A stretch of DNA of 64,000 bases from Polaribacter pectinis (GCF_014352875.1 NZ_CP060695.1:148501-212500), one strand, 5' to 3'. Shown: positions 35,069 through 44,160, numbered from the stretch's first letter. The notes: a model not told the origin generated them from the sequence alone. Made by a program: numbers and translations.

Positions 35069-35218
35069 TTAAAGTGAATTTATTGTTACATAAGCTCTCC
35101 AGCCAATTATTGCCAATTGAAATTTAGAAGCTTTAGAAATATCTAACTCTTTTTTTGTAAAAGAGGGCAAAATCAATTTATTAATTTTTGCGAGAATTTT
35201 AAAAAACTGTTTTTTCAT
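35069..35218 (-). CDS. 49-residue basic conserved small protein
   Basis: ATG at 35216-35218, TAA at 35069-35071. The sequence MKKQFFKILAKINKLILPSF, then LDISKASKFQLAIIGWR is close to a short protein that I recall in many Flavobacteriaceae, sometimes labelled SsrA-binding protein. It is far too short to be SmpB, so I do not use that name. It is basic, with an amphipathic helix and a C-terminal Trp/Arg motif. Confidence 0.65.
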   Translation of the reverse strand: MKKQFFKILAKINKLILPSFTKKELDISKASKFQLAIIGWRAYVTINSL

Positions 35219-35254
35219 TGTTGGTTAGATTGTTTACCAAATTTAATGAAAAAT

Positions 35255-35285
35255 AAACAACTTACTCGAAAGCAAGTTGTTTTTT
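35255..35285 (-). terminator. Terminator upstream of the 49-residue gene / after the SPFH gene
   Basis: AAACAACTT and AAGTTGTTT form the stem around ACTCGAAAGC. It lies at the end of the minus-strand SPFH gene, with T-rich DNA next. Confidence 0.75.
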
Positions 35286-35297
35286 GGTTAGTTGATG

Positions 35298-36638
35298 CTA
35301 TTTCTCCTTTTCCATCATATTTTTAGCTAAATCGGCACCAATTAAAGATTGTAACAAATTTCCGTTATCATTACTTCCTTTAGAGCCTTCTATATAAGTA
35401 GATGGCAACTGCAAGTCTTTAATTTGTTGTGCCACACCAACAGCTGTTTTGTATTCCCATTCAGCTTTTTCTTGTGGAGTTAAACCAGCACTTACAAGTT
35501 TTGCGTTTTCATAATATTGAGCATCTGCCGCAACTTTTTTACTTTTAGCTTTAAACTGTTCAACTTCATATTGTTTTTTCTCTTTAATTAAGTTAAAACC
35601 TGCAACTTTAGCTTCAGTTTCTGCTTCAATTGTTTGTTGAATTTGAATTTTCTCTAAACGAGCTCTTTCTTTTGCTTTTTCAGATTCTCCTTTTGCAACT
35701 TCTTTTTTTGCTCTATAATATTCTCTTTCTGCTTGTTGTTTTTCTAGTTGAGTTTGTGCAACTTCATTTTTTTGAAGATCTAAACGCTCATCAAAAGAAG
35801 TCTCCCAATCGATTCCAGTAACTTGTGCCTGATATATTTTTAAGCCATATTGTTTTAATGAATTTGTATTGTCTCTAATAATGTTTCCATTTGAATCTTT
35901 TTTAATTCTGAATTTTTTCTGTTTACTAGATTTTCCCACATTAATTTTTCTAATAGTAGTAGTGTCTCCAACAATTTCGTTAGAATTTTCAGCTTCATAA
36001 TATTGTTCAACTTGATACATTCCATTTTCTAATTGATCTCTAAAATATCTATCGAAATCAGATGCTTGTCCAGAAATATAATCTTGTGCATCCATTAATT
36101 TACAGGTGTTTTTTATAGCCGCATCTATATTTGGTAAAACTCTACCAAAAATTAATTTAGACTCACTTTTATTTCTGTCTGCCATGTTTAAGAATACGTC
36201 TTCATCATTGATATTTACACCAACAATAACAGAAGTGCTTATTTCAGCTTTAATTGCATCACTAAATTCCCATTTTTGTGCTTTTCTATTGTAAGTTCCC
36301 TGACTGTTTTTAGGAAGCTCATTATTTGCATTTACAATAATGTCTTTTATAGATGTTTCATAAGAAAGCGGAATGATTCTTCCCCACCATTTAAGTTTTA
36401 AACCTTGTGTAGTTATCATTTTGTCTCCACCAGTTACATATTGTACTGCATAAGCAGTACCTGCATCTGCATAAAAAAACATGCCGTTTAAAATGGTCAT
36501 TAGAATACCAAGACTTATAATTTGAATACTCCTCTTCTTATCAAACCAATTAAGAGTATTATTATCTTTAAAAAAGATTTTTAAAATGAAAGCTGCAATA
36601 CCTGCAACTATTAATATAATTCCGATAAATATTAGCAT
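35298..36638 (-). CDS. SPFH/Band 7 (flotillin-like) membrane protein
   Basis: 446 residues. Two N-terminal transmembrane segments (LIFIGIILIVAGIAAFIL and the SLGILMTILNGMFFY region) are followed by the SPFH domain at ~75-270. A long charged coiled coil of ~130 residues comes next (AQTQLEKQQAEREYYRAKKE, continuing with KGESEKAKERARLE). The C-terminus has LQSLIGADLAKNM. Flotillin-like proteins organise membrane microdomains. A 21-residue hydrophobic ORF lies 21 bases upstream. Confidence 0.88.
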   Translation of the reverse strand: MLIFIGIILIVAGIAAFILKIFFKDNNTLNWFDKKRSIQIISLGILMTILNGMFFYADAGTAYAVQYVTGGDKMITTQGLKLKWWGRIIPLSYETSIKDIIVNANNELPKNSQGTYNRKAQKWEFSDAIKAEISTSVIVGVNINDEDVFLNMADRNKSESKLIFGRVLPNIDAAIKNTCKLMDAQDYISGQASDFDRYFRDQLENGMYQVEQYYEAENSNEIVGDTTTIRKINVGKSSKQKKFRIKKDSNGNIIRDNTNSLKQYGLKIYQAQVTGIDWETSFDERLDLQKNEVAQTQLEKQQAEREYYRAKKEVAKGESEKAKERARLEKIQIQQTIEAETEAKVAGFNLIKEKKQYEVEQFKAKSKKVAADAQYYENAKLVSAGLTPQEKAEWEYKTAVGVAQQIKDLQLPSTYIEGSKGSNDNGNLLQSLIGADLAKNMMEKEK

Positions 36639-36659
36639 AGCGTTAGTTTTTAAGGTTGA

Positions 36660-36725
36660 TTAAAATAAAATGTAAAAAATAAAATCGATAATAGTTTTAA
36701 TAAATTTTAAGGCAATAGTAATCAT
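36660..36725 (-). CDS. Possible 21-residue hydrophobic micropeptide upstream of the SPFH gene
   Basis: ATG at 36723-36725, TAA at 36660-36662. MITIALKFIKTIIDFIFYIL is a single membrane helix with two lysines. It lies 21 bases before the SPFH start on the same strand. It may be a real small membrane protein or leader, or chance in an AT-rich region. Confidence 0.35.
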   Translation of the reverse strand: MITIALKFIKTIIDFIFYILF

Positions 36726-37080
36726 AGTAGTTAGTGTTTTTTGAGTTAGTAATTTAGGTCAATTCCGGGATTGTTTTTTCAATATATGAGGATTCAAACA
36801 ACTCTACCAAATGATTTAAAACATATTATTCAATTTGATTTGTTATTTAAAACTAAAAAAATAGTTTTTATTTTAAATTATAACTTTTATGCTTCACTAA
36901 AGTTATAATTTGTATACTTAAGCTATAATTAAGTTCATTACTGTAAGTAAATAAAGGCTTTTTATTTTCTAAAATTGAAAAGCAAAGGAAATCTGATTCT
37001 CAAAAATGGATATTTACACGTTTTCATTATTTCTTTTTTCGAAAGTCGATAAAAATGTATCTTCGTAAAAAATAAAATTT
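36726..37080. other. Gene-free stretch
   Basis: About 355 bases of AT-rich DNA. I see no ORF and no strong hairpin. It holds the promoter regions of the divergent SPFH and CaCA genes, without a clear -7/-33 pair. Confidence 0.6.
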
Positions 37081-38031
37081 ATGAGTATTTTTTATGTTGT
37101 TATAGGACTTGTTTTGTTAGTTCTTGGTGGTGAGTTTTTGGTGAGATCTTCAATAGGTTTGTCATTTAAGCTAAATATTTCTAAAATGGTTATTGGTATG
37201 ACTGTGGTTTCTTTTGCTACTTCTGCTCCAGAATTATTGGTGAGTTTACAAGCTGCTTTAGATGGTTCTCCTGCAATTTCTATAAATAATGTTATAGGTT
37301 CAAATATTGCCAATATTGGATTGGTTTTAGGAATTACTGCGATTATTGGTCCCATTGCAGTTAATAAAGACTTTTATAAGTTTAATTGGCCTGTAATGAT
37401 GTTGTTTTCATTAATGCTCTATTACTTTTTATATAATGATAATGTTTTAACTTTTATGGAAGGCCTTATTCTTTTGGCGGCTTTATCTGTTTTTTTGATT
37501 GTTTTAATTCGAAGAGCAAGAAAAGAAGAGGTATCTTTAGATGAAGTAGATGATGCTCTAGCTGAAATAGGTTATGGGAAAATATTTATTTGGTTATTAA
37601 TTGGTGGTGCTGCATTGTATTTTGGTTCGGATTTGTTAGTGGTTGGCGCAAAAGATATTGCGCAAAATATGGGAGTTAGTGAAGGTGTAATTTCAATTAC
37701 TATGATTGCCATTGGTACAAGTGTACCAGAATTAGCTGCATCTGTAATTGCAGCTATAAAAGGTGAAAAGGCAATTTCTTTAGGGAATTTAATAGGATCT
37801 AATATTTTTAATATTGCATCTGTTTTAGGGGTAACAGCTTTAATAAAAGAAATTCCAGTAACAGAAGCACAGATATTATCTAGAGATATCTTTTGGATGT
37901 TAGGTTTTGCAGGAATATTACTTCCTTTGGTTTTTATGCCAAAGAAATTCATTTTAAGTAGATTTAAAGGAGTTTTTCTGTTTTTAGGATATGGATTATT
38001 TATTTATCTAATTTTTAAAACTACAGTTTAA
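37081..38031 (+). CDS. Calcium/sodium antiporter (CaCA family)
   Basis: 316 residues with about ten hydrophobic helices. The two alpha-repeats are intact: VVSFATSAPELLVSLQAAL with NVIGSNIANIGLVLG, and AIGTSVPELAASVIAAIKGE with NLIGSNIFNIASVLG. The acidic loop between the halves reads RRARKEEVSLDEVDDAL. It resembles YrbG. It likely exchanges Ca2+ for Na+ or H+ at the inner membrane. It is a single gene closed by a bidirectional terminator. Confidence 0.93.
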   Translation: MSIFYVVIGLVLLVLGGEFLVRSSIGLSFKLNISKMVIGMTVVSFATSAPELLVSLQAALDGSPAISINNVIGSNIANIGLVLGITAIIGPIAVNKDFYKFNWPVMMLFSLMLYYFLYNDNVLTFMEGLILLAALSVFLIVLIRRARKEEVSLDEVDDALAEIGYGKIFIWLLIGGAALYFGSDLLVVGAKDIAQNMGVSEGVISITMIAIGTSVPELAASVIAAIKGEKAISLGNLIGSNIFNIASVLGVTALIKEIPVTEAQILSRDIFWMLGFAGILLPLVFMPKKFILSRFKGVFLFLGYGLFIYLIFKTTV

Positions 38032-38061
38032 AAACTTCGTTTTCTATTTAAAAAAAAGAAT

Positions 38062-38098
38062 AAAAAAAGCTCGCAAATTTAATTTGCGAGCTTTATAA
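38062..38098. terminator. Bidirectional terminator between the CaCA antiporter and glutamine synthetase II
   Basis: AAAGCTCGCAAAT and ATTTGCGAGCTTT form a perfect 13-bp stem with loop TTA, with A/T runs on both sides. Confidence 0.9.
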
Positions 38099-38113
38099 TT
38101 TTTATAATATATT

Positions 38114-39139
38114 TTAGCTAATATTAGCAGACTTTACAGTCTTAATAATTCTACCAGCAATTTTATATGGATCTCCATTTGAAGCAGGTCTTCTGTCTTC
38201 TAACCAACCTTTCCAACCTTTCTCTACAGTAATAATAGGAATTCTAATAGAAGCTCCTCTATCTGAAACTCCATAAGAGAAATCGTGGATAGATGCAGTT
38301 TCGTGATCTCCAGTTAAACGTTGGTCATTAAATTCACCATAAACAGCAATATGTTCTTTTACAACAGGTCTAAAAGCTTCACAAATTTTCTCATAAGTTT
38401 CTTTAGAACCACAAGTTCTTAAAACAGTGTTAGAGAAGTTTGCATGCATACCAGAACCATTCCAGTCCATATCTTTTCCTAATGGTTTAGGGTGATAATC
38501 TATATAGTAACCATGTTGTTCAGTTAATCTATCTAATAAATAACGTGCAATCCAAATTTCATCACCAGCTTTTTTAGCGCCTTTTGCAAATAATTGAAAT
38601 TCCCATTGTCCTGAAGCAACTTCTTGGTTAATTCCTTCAAAATTTAATCCAGCATCAATACATAAATCAGCATGTTTTTCAACAATTAATCTACCATGAG
38701 TGTTTTTACCACCAACAGAACAGTAATACATTCCTTGTGGTGCAGGATAACCACCAATAGGGAAACCTAAAGGTAATTGTGTTTTGTTATCCATAATAAA
38801 ATACTCTTGCTCAAAACCAAACCAGAAATCATCATCTTCATCTTCAATTGTTGCTCTACCGTTAGAAACGTGTGGAGTTCCATCTGCATTTAAAACTTCT
38901 GTCATTACTAAATAACCATTAATTCTTGCAGGATCTGGATAGATTGCAACAGGTTTTAGTAAACAGTCAGAAGCGCCTCCTGAAGCTTGTCTTGTAGACG
39001 ATCCATCAAAAGACCACATACCTAATTCTTCGATAGTTCCTTGAAAATTTTCATGTTCTTCAACTTTGGTTTTACTTCTCATGTTTTGAGTTGGAAAATA
39101 TCCATCTAACCAAATGTATTCTAATTTAATTTTTGCCAT
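38114..39139 (-). CDS. Glutamine synthetase, type II-like
   Basis: 341 residues from the ATG at 39139 (MAKIKLEYIWLDGYF). The codon at 39166 would add nine poorly fitting residues. DGSSTRQASGGASDCLLKPV and FGFEQEYFIMD form the substrate and metal sites. NGSGMHANFS and the late RGASIRIPIITVEKGWKGWL (20 residues) are GSII (eukaryote-like) motifs. It makes glutamine from glutamate and ammonia. No adenylylation-site tyrosine loop of GSI is present. It is divergent from GSIII. Confidence 0.93.
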   Translation of the reverse strand: MAKIKLEYIWLDGYFPTQNMRSKTKVEEHENFQGTIEELGMWSFDGSSTRQASGGASDCLLKPVAIYPDPARINGYLVMTEVLNADGTPHVSNGRATIEDEDDDFWFGFEQEYFIMDNKTQLPLGFPIGGYPAPQGMYYCSVGGKNTHGRLIVEKHADLCIDAGLNFEGINQEVASGQWEFQLFAKGAKKAGDEIWIARYLLDRLTEQHGYYIDYHPKPLGKDMDWNGSGMHANFSNTVLRTCGSKETYEKICEAFRPVVKEHIAVYGEFNDQRLTGDHETASIHDFSYGVSDRGASIRIPIITVEKGWKGWLEDRRPASNGDPYKIAGRIIKTVKSANIS

Positions 39140-39218
39140 AATAATTTTATAAGTGATAATATACATGCAAAAATGAAATAATTTATAAACATATCAAAAA
39201 AATAAGGGCTTAAATGTT

Positions 39219-39226
39219 TATTTTTG
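39219..39226 (+). promoter_or_regulatory. Probable -7 box for the GSIII gene
   Basis: TATTTTTG lies 77 bases before the GSIII start. A TGCAAAAAT/ATTTTTGCA inverted pair (39166-39174, 39220-39228) links this box to a similar one facing the GSII gene, so the two may share control. A CCCTA/TAGGG hairpin lies at 39244-39260 in the leader. Confidence 0.45.
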
Positions 39227-39303
39227 CACGAGAATAATTTTATCCCTAATTTTTGTAGGGGGTATTTATATAAAAACAAAAAAAAGCTTAAAAAATTAAT
39301 AAT

Positions 39304-41487
39304 ATGTCAAGGATAAGATTCAATGCTTTACAAGAAACTTTGAATAGAAACCCTTTAAAGGTTGTTCAAAATGAAAAAAGATCATCTTTATTTGGTAAAA
39401 ACGTATTTAATAAATATGCTATGCAGCAGTATCTTACAAGAGCTGCATACGAAAGTGTTATGAATGCAATTGAGCTTGGTACAAAAATAGATCGTAAAAT
39501 AGCAGACCAAGTTGCTGTAAGTATGAAAGATTGGGCAATCTCTAAAGGTGCAACCCATTATACACATTGGTTTCAGCCATTAACTGGGGCAACAGCAGAA
39601 AAACACGATGCATTTTTCGAATCTATCAATGGTAGTTTGGCAATGGAAAAATTTGACGGAGAACAATTGGTGCAACAAGAACCAGATGCATCTAGTTTTC
39701 CAAATGGAGGAATAAGAAATACGTTTGAAGCAAGAGGTTATACAGCTTGGGACCCAACTTCACCAGCTTTTATTTATGAAACAACTCTGTGTATTCCAAC
39801 AATTTTTGTTGCTTATACAGGCGAAGCTTTAGATAATAAAACGCCATTATTAAGAGCTTTACAAGCAATAGATACACATGCTACTGCAGTTTGTAAGTAT
39901 TTTGATAAAAATGCAAGAAAAGTTAGTGCAACTTTAGGTTGGGAGCAAGAGTACTTTTTAATAGACGATGCTTTGGCTTTGTCAAGACCAGATATTTTAC
40001 TAACAGGTAGAACATTATTAGGTCACTTACCTGCAAAAGGTCAGCAATTAGACGACCATTATTTTGGAACCATTCCTGCAAGAGCGATGGCTTTTATGCA
40101 AGATCTGGAACAAGAATGTATGTTATTAGGTATCCCTGTTAAAACAAGACATAATGAAGTAGCTCCAAATCAATTTGAAGTTGCGCCAATTTTCGAAGAA
40201 GCAAATTTAGCAGTAGATCATAATTCATTATTAATGGATGTGATGGAAAAAGTTTCTCGAAGACATAAATTTAAGGTTCTTTTTCATGAAAAACCTTTTT
40301 CAGGAATCAATGGTTCTGGTAAACATAACAATTGGTCTTTGTCTACTTCAGATGGAATAAACCTGTTAAGTCCTGGGAAAACACCTATGAAAAACTTACA
40401 ATTCTTAACCTTTTTCATAAACACAATAAAAGCTGTTTATGAGAATGAAGAATTGTTAAGAGCCTCAATTGCATCAGCAAGTAACGATTGTAGGTTAGGC
40501 GCAAATGAAGCTCCTTCTTCAATAATATCTGTTTTTATTGGAGACCAACTTTCAGAAGTTTTAGACGAGTTAGAAAATGTAACAAAAGGAAAATTATCTC
40601 CACAAGAAAAAACAGATTTAAAACTGAATATTATTGGTAAAATTCCAGAAATTTTATTAGATAATACAGACAGAAATAGAACATCTGCCTTTGCTTTTAC
40701 AGGTAATAAATTCGAGTTTAGAGCAGTGGGTTCTAAATCTAATTGCGCAACACCAATGACAGTTTTAAACACTATTGTTGCAAAACAGTTAAAAGAATTT
40801 AAGATAGAAGTAGATAAATTAATAGATGTAAAGAATCTTAAAAAAGATGAAGCTGTTTTTAATGTTTTAAGAGAATATATTAAAGAGTCTAAAAAAATTA
40901 GATTTAATGGAGATGGTTATGGAGAAGCTTGGGAAAAAGAAGCTAAAAAGAGAGGTTTAAGTAACAATAAAACAACTCCAGAAGCATTACAAATACAGAT
41001 TTCTAAAGAAGTAATTGACTTGTATAATGAAATGGACGTAATGAGCAAAGTAGAAATAGAAGCTCGTTATGAAATTGCGCTACAAGAATACACAAAACGA
41101 TTACAAATTGAAGGTCGTGTTTTATGTGATATTGCCAAAAATCACGTAGTTCCAACAGCAGTAATTTATCAAAATACATTGTTAGAAAACACTAAAAATT
41201 TAAAAGAAATTTTTGGAGGCGAATATAAAAATATCGCAAAAGAGCAAATAGAATTAATAATGACAATCTCCAATCATATTACAGGCATTAATGCTCTCGT
41301 AATAAAAATGGAAGAACAACGTGCAAAAGCAAATAAATATACTGGCTTAAAATCTGCAGATATGTATTGCAAAAACGTTAAACCTTTTTTCGAAGAAATA
41401 AGATTTCATTGCGATAAGTTAGAAACTATGGTAGATGACAATTTATGGCCACTAACCAAGTATAGAGAATTGTTATTTACTAAATAA
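39304..41487 (+). CDS. glnN: Glutamine synthetase, type III
   Basis: 727 residues, the usual GSIII length (about twice GSI). The N-terminal KYAMQQYLTRAAYESVMNAI (20 residues), THYTHWFQPLTGATAEKHDA (20 residues) and RTLLGHLPAKGQQLDDHYFG (20 residues) are GSIII signatures. LGWEQEYFLID and NGSGKHNNWSLST are the catalytic metal and nucleotide motifs. The gene carries a second nitrogen-assimilation route beside GSII. No ammonium transporter is adjacent. Confidence 0.95.
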   Translation: MSRIRFNALQETLNRNPLKVVQNEKRSSLFGKNVFNKYAMQQYLTRAAYESVMNAIELGTKIDRKIADQVAVSMKDWAISKGATHYTHWFQPLTGATAEKHDAFFESINGSLAMEKFDGEQLVQQEPDASSFPNGGIRNTFEARGYTAWDPTSPAFIYETTLCIPTIFVAYTGEALDNKTPLLRALQAIDTHATAVCKYFDKNARKVSATLGWEQEYFLIDDALALSRPDILLTGRTLLGHLPAKGQQLDDHYFGTIPARAMAFMQDLEQECMLLGIPVKTRHNEVAPNQFEVAPIFEEANLAVDHNSLLMDVMEKVSRRHKFKVLFHEKPFSGINGSGKHNNWSLSTSDGINLLSPGKTPMKNLQFLTFFINTIKAVYENEELLRASIASASNDCRLGANEAPSSIISVFIGDQLSEVLDELENVTKGKLSPQEKTDLKLNIIGKIPEILLDNTDRNRTSAFAFTGNKFEFRAVGSKSNCATPMTVLNTIVAKQLKEFKIEVDKLIDVKNLKKDEAVFNVLREYIKESKKIRFNGDGYGEAWEKEAKKRGLSNNKTTPEALQIQISKEVIDLYNEMDVMSKVEIEARYEIALQEYTKRLQIEGRVLCDIAKNHVVPTAVIYQNTLLENTKNLKEIFGGEYKNIAKEQIELIMTISNHITGINALVIKMEEQRAKANKYTGLKSADMYCKNVKPFFEEIRFHCDKLETMVDDNLWPLTKYRELLFTK

Positions 41488-41504
41488 AATAGTTTTTTGG
41501 GCGT

Positions 41505-41590
41505 TTTAACGAGCTTTCATTACTCGCTTTTTTCTAAAAAACAAAAAAGAGCTCAAACATGCCATTCAATCCCTAACGCGTATTGCAAAA
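41505..41590 (-). repeat. Structured repeat family, copy D
   Basis: On the minus strand it reads GCGTTAGGGATTGAATGG, then TTTGAGCTC, a T/A hairpin, and GCGAGTAATGAAAGCTCG with TTAAAACGC. GCGTT/AACGC pair as the outer stem. It is of the GAGCTC subtype. It makes a chance 65-codon frame on the plus strand that is not a gene. Confidence 0.6.
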
Positions 41591-41624
41591 CCGGAAAAGG
41601 AAGTTACAAAAAATCACTTAATAC

Positions 41625-41660
41625 AAACCTCACAGATTTTAAAACCTGTGAGGTTTTTTT
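41625..41660 (+). terminator. Terminator downstream of GSIII
   Basis: AAACCTCACAG and CTGTGAGGTTT form an 11-bp stem around ATTTTAAAAC, followed by T residues. It lies beyond repeat copy D, so GSIII mRNA probably carries the repeat in its 3' UTR. Confidence 0.85.
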
Positions 41661-41775
41661 ACAAAATGCTATATTACCTAAAGATTCTATGTAATAAAAA
41701 ACAAACACAGCATCATCAATATTTTAAACAACAAAATTCATACTAATTTTCCACTGTTTTTTTTAAGCAAAAGAC

Positions 41776-41783
41776 TAAATTTG
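41776..41783 (+). promoter_or_regulatory. -7 box for the purM-like gene
   Basis: TAAATTTG fits TAnnTTTG, 20 bases before the ATG at 41804. Confidence 0.55.
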
Positions 41784-41803
41784 CATCCATAACAACACAC
41801 AAC

Positions 41804-42982
41804 ATGAGTAAAGAAGTTTCTAAAAGATACGCACAAAGAGGTGTTTCAGCATCAAAAGAAGACGTACATAATGCAATTAAGAATATAGACAAAGGTTTAT
41901 TTCCAAAAGCATTCTGTAAAATTGTACCAGATTATTTAACAAATGATAGCGATTATTGTTTAATAATGCATGCAGATGGTGCAGGTACAAAATCTTCTTT
42001 AGCTTATATGTATTGGAAAGAAACTGGCGATATTTCTGTGTGGAAAGGCATTGCGCAAGATGCGTTAATCATGAATATTGATGATCTTTTATGTGTTGGA
42101 GCAACAGACAATATTATGTTGTCTTCTACCATTGGAAGAAATAAAAGTAAAATTCCTGGAGAAGTTTTATCAGCAATTATAAACGGAACAGAAGAATTAA
42201 TAGAAGATTTAAAAGGTTTTGGAGTAACCATTCATTCCACAGGAGGAGAAACTGCAGATGTTGGCGATTTAGTTCGTACAATTATTGTAGATTCTACAGT
42301 AACTGCAAGAATGAAACGTACAGATGTTATAGACAACGCAAACATAAAAGCTGGCGATGTAATTGTAGGTTTAGAATCTTTTGGGCAAGCAACTTACGAA
42401 ACAGAATATAATGGAGGAATGGGTTCTAACGGATTAACGTCTGCAAGACACGACGTTTTTAACAAATATTTAGCAGACAAATACCCAGAAAGTTTCGATG
42501 CTGCAGTTCCTGAAGATTTAGTCTATTCTGGAAACACAAAACTGACAGACAAAGTAGAAAATTCTCCTATTGATGCTGGTAAATTAGTCTTGTCTCCAAC
42601 AAGAACTTATGCACCAATTATTAAAGAAATTTTATCGAAATTTAATTCGGATAAAGTTCATGGAATGATTCACTGTTCTGGTGGTGCACAAACGAAGATT
42701 TTACATTTTGTAGACAATTTACACATTGTAAAAGACAATATGTTTCCAATTCCGCCTTTGTTTAAATTGATACAAGAACAATCGAAAACCGATTGGAAAG
42801 AAATGTACCAAGTTTTTAATTGTGGACACAGAATGGAAATTTATGTTTCTCCAGAAATTGCTGAAGACATAATTGCTATTTCAAAATCTTATAATGTAAA
42901 TGCACAAATTGTGGGTAGAGTAGAAGCTTCTTCAGCAAAAAAACTTACTATAGAAAGTGAGTTTGGTACGTTTAATTATTAA
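41804..42982 (+). CDS. purM: Phosphoribosylformylglycinamidine cyclo-ligase (AIR synthetase)
   Basis: 392 residues, longer than the enterobacterial PurM (~345) but usual for Bacteroidota. DVHNAIKNIDKGLFPK, then HADGAGTKSSLAYMYWKETG (20 residues) is the ATP/FGAM loop; LLCVGATDNIMLSSTIGRNK (20 residues) and HSTGGETADVGDLVRTI are PurM-type glycine loops. It makes aminoimidazole ribotide in purine synthesis. The next gene follows 11 bases after its stop. Confidence 0.9.
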   Translation: MSKEVSKRYAQRGVSASKEDVHNAIKNIDKGLFPKAFCKIVPDYLTNDSDYCLIMHADGAGTKSSLAYMYWKETGDISVWKGIAQDALIMNIDDLLCVGATDNIMLSSTIGRNKSKIPGEVLSAIINGTEELIEDLKGFGVTIHSTGGETADVGDLVRTIIVDSTVTARMKRTDVIDNANIKAGDVIVGLESFGQATYETEYNGGMGSNGLTSARHDVFNKYLADKYPESFDAAVPEDLVYSGNTKLTDKVENSPIDAGKLVLSPTRTYAPIIKEILSKFNSDKVHGMIHCSGGAQTKILHFVDNLHIVKDNMFPIPPLFKLIQEQSKTDWKEMYQVFNCGHRMEIYVSPEIAEDIIAISKSYNVNAQIVGRVEASSAKKLTIESEFGTFNY

Positions 42983-42993
42983 TAGATATATAA

Positions 42994-44148
42994 ATGAAGA
43001 AAAAAGTATTTGTTTCTGGCTGTTTTGATATGCTACATAGTGGGCACTTAGCCTTTTTTAAAGAAGCTGCTACTTTTGGAGATTTATATGTTGGTATTGG
43101 TTCAGATGCTACTGTTGATGAGCTAAAGGGAAGGAAAACTATAAATTCTGAAAGAGAAAGAATTTATATGATTAATGCAATTAAATATGTAAAGCAATCT
43201 TTTGTGAATTCTGGTTCTGGAATTTTAGATTTTAAAGAAGATTTAATAAGGTTAAAGCCAGACTTTTTTGTTGTAAATGAAGATGGTTACTCTCCTGAAA
43301 AAGAAAGATTATGTAAAAAACTAGGTATTAAACTACATGTTTTAAGCAGACAACCAGATGCAGATTTACCAGCAAGATCTACTACTCAAATCCGTTCTGG
43401 AGACAATTGTTCTTTACCTTATAGAATAGATTTAGCTGGAACTTGGATAGATCAGCCCTATGTTTCTAAATATCACCCAGGTTGGGCAATTACCCTTTCT
43501 TTAGAACCAATTATTGAATATAATGAACGTTGTGGAATGTCTACTTCTACTAGAAATGCAGCGAAAAAGATATGGCCATATTATTTGCCTATTGAAAAAC
43601 CCGAAAAATTAGCTGAAATTTTATTTAAGTTCGAAAACACTCCTGGTTCTGAAGTTATTTCAGGAGCACAAGATGCAATCGGAATTTGTATGCCAGGTTT
43701 GGTAAGACATTATTATGATAATGATTATTGGCCAAAGAAATTTGAATCTATACATTCGGAAAGTATTATTTCTTGGTTAGAAAAACATTTGTGCATGGTG
43801 CTTTTATGGCCGAGAGAAAAAGGGTTAAATTTATTAACGGAAACTCATATTAATAAACCAAATGTAAAAAAGCTAACACAAGCATCTGATGAAGTTTGGG
43901 AGGCCATAAAAAATAAAGATTTACAAAGTTTTGCTAGCGGTTTTTTAAAGTCTTTTAATGCACAAACAACTATGTTTCCTAAAATGCTAAATTCTAAAAT
44001 TGAAGAAGAAATTAGTAAATATAAAGACAAAGCATTAGCTTGGAAACTTGCTGGAGCTGGTGGTGCAGGGTATTTAATTTTGGTAACAGATAAACCTATT
44101 AAAGGAACAATGAATATTAAAGTACGCAGAAAAGAAACTTTAATTTGA
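42994..44148 (+). CDS. Nucleotidylyltransferase-GHMP kinase-like fusion protein
   Basis: 384 residues. The N-terminal ~135 residues form a cytidylyltransferase-like domain with GCFDMLHSGHLAFFKEA (HxGH at 15-18) and the late RSTTQIR motif. Residues ~140-384 are GHMP-kinase-like: PYRIDLAGTWIDQP (motif 1) and KLAGAGGAGYLILVTDKP (motif 3). The expected Gly/Ser-rich motif 2 (PxGLGSSA) is replaced by TPGSEVISGAQDAIGICMPG (20 residues), so kinase activity is uncertain. It resembles HldE or FKP logic (sugar kinase plus nucleotidylyltransferase), but the domain order and loop differ. It lies in an operon with purM. The product is unknown. Confidence 0.82.
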   Translation: MKKKVFVSGCFDMLHSGHLAFFKEAATFGDLYVGIGSDATVDELKGRKTINSERERIYMINAIKYVKQSFVNSGSGILDFKEDLIRLKPDFFVVNEDGYSPEKERLCKKLGIKLHVLSRQPDADLPARSTTQIRSGDNCSLPYRIDLAGTWIDQPYVSKYHPGWAITLSLEPIIEYNERCGMSTSTRNAAKKIWPYYLPIEKPEKLAEILFKFENTPGSEVISGAQDAIGICMPGLVRHYYDNDYWPKKFESIHSESIISWLEKHLCMVLLWPREKGLNLLTETHINKPNVKKLTQASDEVWEAIKNKDLQSFASGFLKSFNAQTTMFPKMLNSKIEEEISKYKDKALAWKLAGAGGAGYLILVTDKPIKGTMNIKVRRKETLI

Positions 44149-44160
44149 TTTTTTACTTTT

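Noticed and set aside
35069..35218. SsrA-binding protein (SmpB) as the name for the 49-residue gene
   Set aside because: SmpB is about 150 residues with a beta-barrel; nothing here matches it.
41497..41694. 65-codon open frame on the plus strand after GSIII
   Set aside because: It runs through repeat copy D and a terminator. Its translation has no recognisable pattern.
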